Assembly (NCBI RefSeq): GCF_030813435.1 | Contig: NZ_JAUSUG010000004.1 | Coordinates: forward strand, 124,001-188,000 | Reading direction: 5' to 3' | Source: Evansella vedderi | Lineage (GTDB): Bacteria > Bacillota > Bacilli > Bacillales > Salisediminibacteriaceae | Length of the DNA stretch: 64,000 nucleotides | Shown here: piece after piece, positions 61,519 to 64,000 of the stretch | How positions within the stretch are numbered: position 1 is the stretch's first letter | Layout of the letters: each line of letters starts with the position of its first letter | Position numbers and translations under genes: made by a program | Notes under the pieces: model-generated | What the model was told of the DNA's origin: nothing | Seen by the model: the letters and a program-made list of their open reading frames with translations, nothing else | Databases searched by the model: none

Positions 61519-62889
61519 TTATGTTAATGCATGGACAACTTCTTCTAATTTCATGCCGCGGGAGCCTTTAATTAAGACAATATCCCCTTCCTCAACAACT
61601 TCTTTCAGTTTAGTGATTAACGCCTGTTTGTCATCGTATGCAAAAACCTGCTCACCTGAAAAATTCACTTTTGCCCCCTCTGCAATTTTCCTACCTAGTT
61701 CGCCAAAGGTAAAAACGTAATTGATTTTACTAGGGTCAATTCCTTTTCCCACTTCATAGTGGAAGGTCTCTTCTTCGTCACCTAGTTCCAGCATATCCCC
61801 TAAAACCACTATTTTCTTCCCGTAGTCTTTTAAGTCCTGAAGGAGTTGAATCGCCGCTCGCATGGAAGTTGGGCTGGCATTATACGCATCATTGATAACC
61901 GCCACTCCACTCTTCCCTTGGATTAGTTCCGTTCGCATCCCCGTAATCTTAATGCTCTCTAGCCCTTTCTTGATGTTAGGTATCGACACATCAAACTGTT
62001 TGGCAAGTGCTATTGCTGAAAGGGCATTATTAATATTGTGCTTACCGAGTACAGGAATAAAAAACTCGATGTCTTCTTCTCCATTTATCTTAAAATAAGT
62101 GCCGTTGCTCTTCTGCTGAACGTGCACTGAGTAATAGTCGTTCCTCTCCGAACTGCCGAAGGTGATGACTTTGAATGGACTGTTTACCACTTTTTCCGTT
62201 AAGAGGGGCTCATCTCCATGGATTACGAGTGTCCCGTTCTCTTTTAGACCTACCGTGATTTCAAATTTCGCCTCCGAAATCCCTTCCCGGGAACCTAAAT
62301 CCTGTAAATGGGACTCTCCAATATTTGTAATGATTGCAGCCTCAGGTTTTGCAATCGTAGAAAGAAGCTCGATTTCTCCTCTCCCACTCATCCCCATTTC
62401 CAACACAGCTATTTCCGTGTCTTCTTCTAACCGGAGAATCGTTAACGGAAGTCCAATATGGTTGTTGTAATTCCCTTCTGTTTTCTGTACCTTATATGTC
62501 GTTGCCAGTACGGAAGTAACCATATCCTTGGTCGTTGTTTTCCCGTTACTGCCAGTGATTCCAACGACCTTTGCAGGGAGATAGTCTAAATAATTTTTCG
62601 CTAAATCCTGCAATGCCAATAAAGTGTCTTCCACATAGATTAGGGGTACATCTTCAGGAGGGTTCGGCTGGCTTTTTTGCCAAAGGGCCCCAGATGCTCC
62701 GTTCTCGACAGCAGCTCTCACAAAATCGTGACCATTAAAGTTCTCTCCAACAATCGGGATATAAAGATTTCCTTGTTGTATCGTTCTTGTATCCGTAGAA
62801 ACTCCCGCAACCTCTAATGTATTATCTCCTGATTCTACAACTTCCCCGTTCACCCACGCTGCAATATCTTTAAACGTTTTTGTTATCAT
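61519..62889 (-). CDS. murF: UDP-MurNAc-tripeptide-D-alanyl-D-alanine ligase
   Basis: Cytoplasmic Mur ligase that adds D-Ala-D-Ala to the peptidoglycan precursor, 456 aa. Substrate-binding N-terminal domain (GVSTDTRTIQQGNLYIPI), ATP loop GITGSNGKTTTKDM, and the central MGMSGRGEIELLS and NNALSAIAL segments, then the C-terminal domain with NDAYNASPTSM and LIKGSRGMKLEEVV. ATG 62889 follows AAGGAG by eight bases. Ddl, which makes its substrate dipeptide, is encoded just upstream. Confidence 0.96.
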   Translation of the reverse strand: MITKTFKDIAAWVNGEVVESGDNTLEVAGVSTDTRTIQQGNLYIPIVGENFNGHDFVRAAVENGASGALWQKSQPNPPEDVPLIYVEDTLLALQDLAKNYLDYLPAKVVGITGSNGKTTTKDMVTSVLATTYKVQKTEGNYNNHIGLPLTILRLEEDTEIAVLEMGMSGRGEIELLSTIAKPEAAIITNIGESHLQDLGSREGISEAKFEITVGLKENGTLVIHGDEPLLTEKVVNSPFKVITFGSSERNDYYSVHVQQKSNGTYFKINGEEDIEFFIPVLGKHNINNALSAIALAKQFDVSIPNIKKGLESIKITGMRTELIQGKSGVAVINDAYNASPTSMRAAIQLLQDLKDYGKKIVVLGDMLELGDEEETFHYEVGKGIDPSKINYVFTFGELGRKIAEGAKVNFSGEQVFAYDDKQALITKLKEVVEEGDIVLIKGSRGMKLEEVVHALT

Positions 62890-62919
62890 GGCGATCGCTC
62901 CTTCTTCTAAACGTATCAT

Positions 62920-63113
62920 AAGTCTACCCTGAAAATAGGTGGCACAAAAGATCGCACTTTATCTTTTGTGCCACCGAAGCAATGAGCGAAGCCGCCGCAA
63001 TCTTTACAAAGGTAGCTAGGAGTGGGGTTTTCCTATCTACCGCGCGGCGAGCGGAGCCATTGCCGGTACTTTTTATAATCATGGTGCAAATTTTAACTTG
63101 CATGGAGGTCTAC
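62920..63113. repeat. Structured repeat unit with two strong hairpins, murF upstream region
   Basis: Bounded by AGTCTACCCTGAAAATA and ATGGAGGTCTACTCTGA, the same edge sequences as the neighbouring units, but with a different interior: GGTGGCACAAAAGAT / ATCTTTTGTGCCACC (15-bp perfect stem, 62938-62975) and GGTAGCTAGGA / TCCTATCTACC. Confidence 0.65.
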
Positions 63114-63365
63114 TCTGAGAATTCGAATCTGGTTGTCATCTGCTACGGTCCACTCCCTTTCCGCGGACGACCTGTCAAGCCCCCACGGGCTTTGCCCTGT
63201 GTGGTCTTGGCTTGCTCGTTCTTCCGCAGGAGTGTCGTGGACCTTCGCTCATTCCAATGCAGACTAAAATTTTCATACTCCATGGTGCAAAATTTCGTTT
63301 GCATGGAGGTCTACCGTGAAAATACCAATCTGGTTGTCATTGGCTGCAGCCCGCTCCCCATATAA
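63107..63365. repeat. Structured repeat, copy B, plus a partial third unit
   Basis: 63107-63310 is nearly identical to copy A in the pur operon (GAATTCGAATCTGGTTGTCAT through GACCTTCGCTCATTCCAATG). It ends in ATGGTGCAAA/TTTGCAT hairpin and GGTCTACC, where a truncated third unit starts (CTGGTTGTCATTGG). The whole gap 62890-63458 is filled by these units and the ddl terminator. Confidence 0.75.
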
Positions 63366-63408
63366 GGGACAAAGACCTGCCTGTTGTTTTAGTTGATTCT
63401 ATTCTATG

Positions 63409-63442
63409 TAAAAGGAGGCTGACTCATCATAGAGTCAACCTC
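63409..63442 (-). terminator. Terminator after ddl
   Basis: GAGGTTGACTC / GAGTCAGCCTC stem followed by CTTTTAC on the minus strand. Confidence 0.8.
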
Positions 63443-63458
63443 ATTACTTATTTATGCC

Positions 63459-64000
63459 TTAAAAGGTGTATTTAATCTTTTGTTTTTCTTTGTGGCGTTC
63501 TACTCCTAGTTCCACTAGTTTTTCTATTAGCTTAGAGTATGGTAAGCCTGATTCTTGCCATAGCATTGGGAACATACTGAATGGTGTAAATCCTGGCATC
63601 GTGTTCACTTCATTCATGAGAACTTCCCCGTCTTTTGTCAAAAAGAAGTCGGCACGGACTAATCCAGAGCAATCGAGTGCTTTGAAGGATTGAATCGCTA
63701 CTCTTTTGATTTCTTTATATTCTTCCTCCGTAATGTCAGCAGGGATAATTAGTCCAGTGTCCTGATCCTCGTATTTCGCTTTATAGTCATAGAAATCTGC
63801 TTTCGGAACAATTTCACCCACAACGGAGCACTGCGGGTCGTCATTTCCTAAAACAGCGATTTCCACCTCTCGCCCGTCAATTCCTTCTTCAATAATAATC
63901 TTACGGTCATATTCAAAGGCTTCCTCAAATGCTTTTTTTAAGCTTTCTCGGTCCTTACATTTACTGATTCCAACACTTGACCCTAAGTTTGCTGGTTTGA
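63459..64000 (-). CDS. ddl: D-alanine-D-alanine ligase (N-terminal part outside window)
   Basis: The last 179 residues of an ATP-grasp D-Ala-D-Ala ligase. [16 protein letters not shown] opens the visible part, followed by [16 protein letters not shown], the catalytic [24 protein letters not shown] (ATP/Mg and substrate-binding end), and a short C-terminus. Supplies the dipeptide used by MurF, encoded downstream but separated by a terminator and repeats, so murF may have its own promoter. Confidence 0.95.
   Translation of the reverse strand, partial: KPANLGSSVGISKCKDRESLKKAFEEAFEYDRKIIIEEGIDGREVEIAVLGNDDPQCSVVGEIVPKADFYDYKAKYEDQDTGLIIPADITEEEYKEIKRVAIQSFKALDCSGLVRADFFLTKDGEVLMNEVNTMPGFTPFSMFPMLWQESGLPYSKLIEKLVELGVERHKEKQKIKYTF

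Noticed and set aside
62920-63365. CRISPR array
   Set aside because: Units are about 200 bp with only a few repeats and internal similarity; no cas genes or short regular spacers.

Overview
The window looks like a chromosomal segment of a low-to-mid GC, spore-forming member of the Bacillaceae. It carries small CotF-type spore-coat genes, lipoproteins with Gram-positive lipoboxes, TTATCCACA DnaA boxes, and gene order matching Bacillus subtilis (yeaC-yeaD-yebA-guaA-pbuG, yebE-yebG, purEKBCSQLFMNHD, yerA-yerB-yerC-pcrB-pcrA-ligA-yerH-gatCAB, dgkB, yefA/rlmCD). The species cannot be fixed from the sequence. I see no rRNA, tRNA, CRISPR array, prophage or intact insertion sequence.

Layout. 1-3.0 kb: a partial serine hydrolase, a small membrane protein with one CxxCH, and the 23S rRNA methyltransferase RlmCD. 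3.2-7.2 kb: a plus-strand cluster of CstA, a small protein ending in Cys-Cys, a Get3/ArsA-type ATPase and a PPOX flavoprotein, with a CcpA-like cre site in front. 7.5-15.2 kb: mostly single genes (DUF948, DUF418, a toroid-fold hypothetical, DgkB, a DDAH-like amidinohydrolase with an amidohydrolase, membrane proteins, and a GNAT remnant). 15.2-28.7 kb, minus strand: gatCAB, CamS, ligA, pcrA, pcrB, yerC, yerB, yerA. 29.1-42.6 kb, minus strand: the complete 12-gene IMP operon purEKBCSQLFMNHD, led by paired PurBoxes, a sigma-A promoter and a guanine-class purine riboswitch with terminator. 42.7-49.9 kb: an amidase, two coat genes, a nucleotidyltransferase, yebG, yebE, the alkylpyrone pair bpsAB and pbuG. 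50-57 kb: guaA and a moxR-DUF58-transglutaminase operon. 57.1-61.3 kb: a 47-codon ORF, a PCYCGC-family lipoprotein with an in-frame TGA, and napAB. 61.5-64 kb: murF and the 3' part of ddl, separated by structured repeats.

Purine control is unusually complete here. purE, pbuG and guaA each have a guanine-type riboswitch (C at the specificity position) followed by a terminator. purE and pbuG also have inverted PurBox pairs upstream of good sigma-A promoters. Guanine or hypoxanthine would therefore shut down synthesis, uptake and the final GMP step together.

The most interesting object is the PCYCGC-family lipoprotein at 57481-57942. Its frame is interrupted by one TGA where I expect the first Cys of a conserved CGxC motif. 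Coding sense continues without a frameshift to a family-like C-terminus, and a short perfect hairpin with a GG-containing apical loop starts 16 nt after the TGA, the position of a bacterial SECIS element. I read it as a candidate selenoprotein. Other notable items are a minimal two-gene lipid-anchored Nap system with an FNR-type site about 42 bp before its inferred start, the CstA/CC-terminal protein/Get3-like ATPase cluster, modular dispersed repeats including one inside the pur operon, two DnaA-box clusters, and a serine hydrolase whose nucleophile position is Thr.
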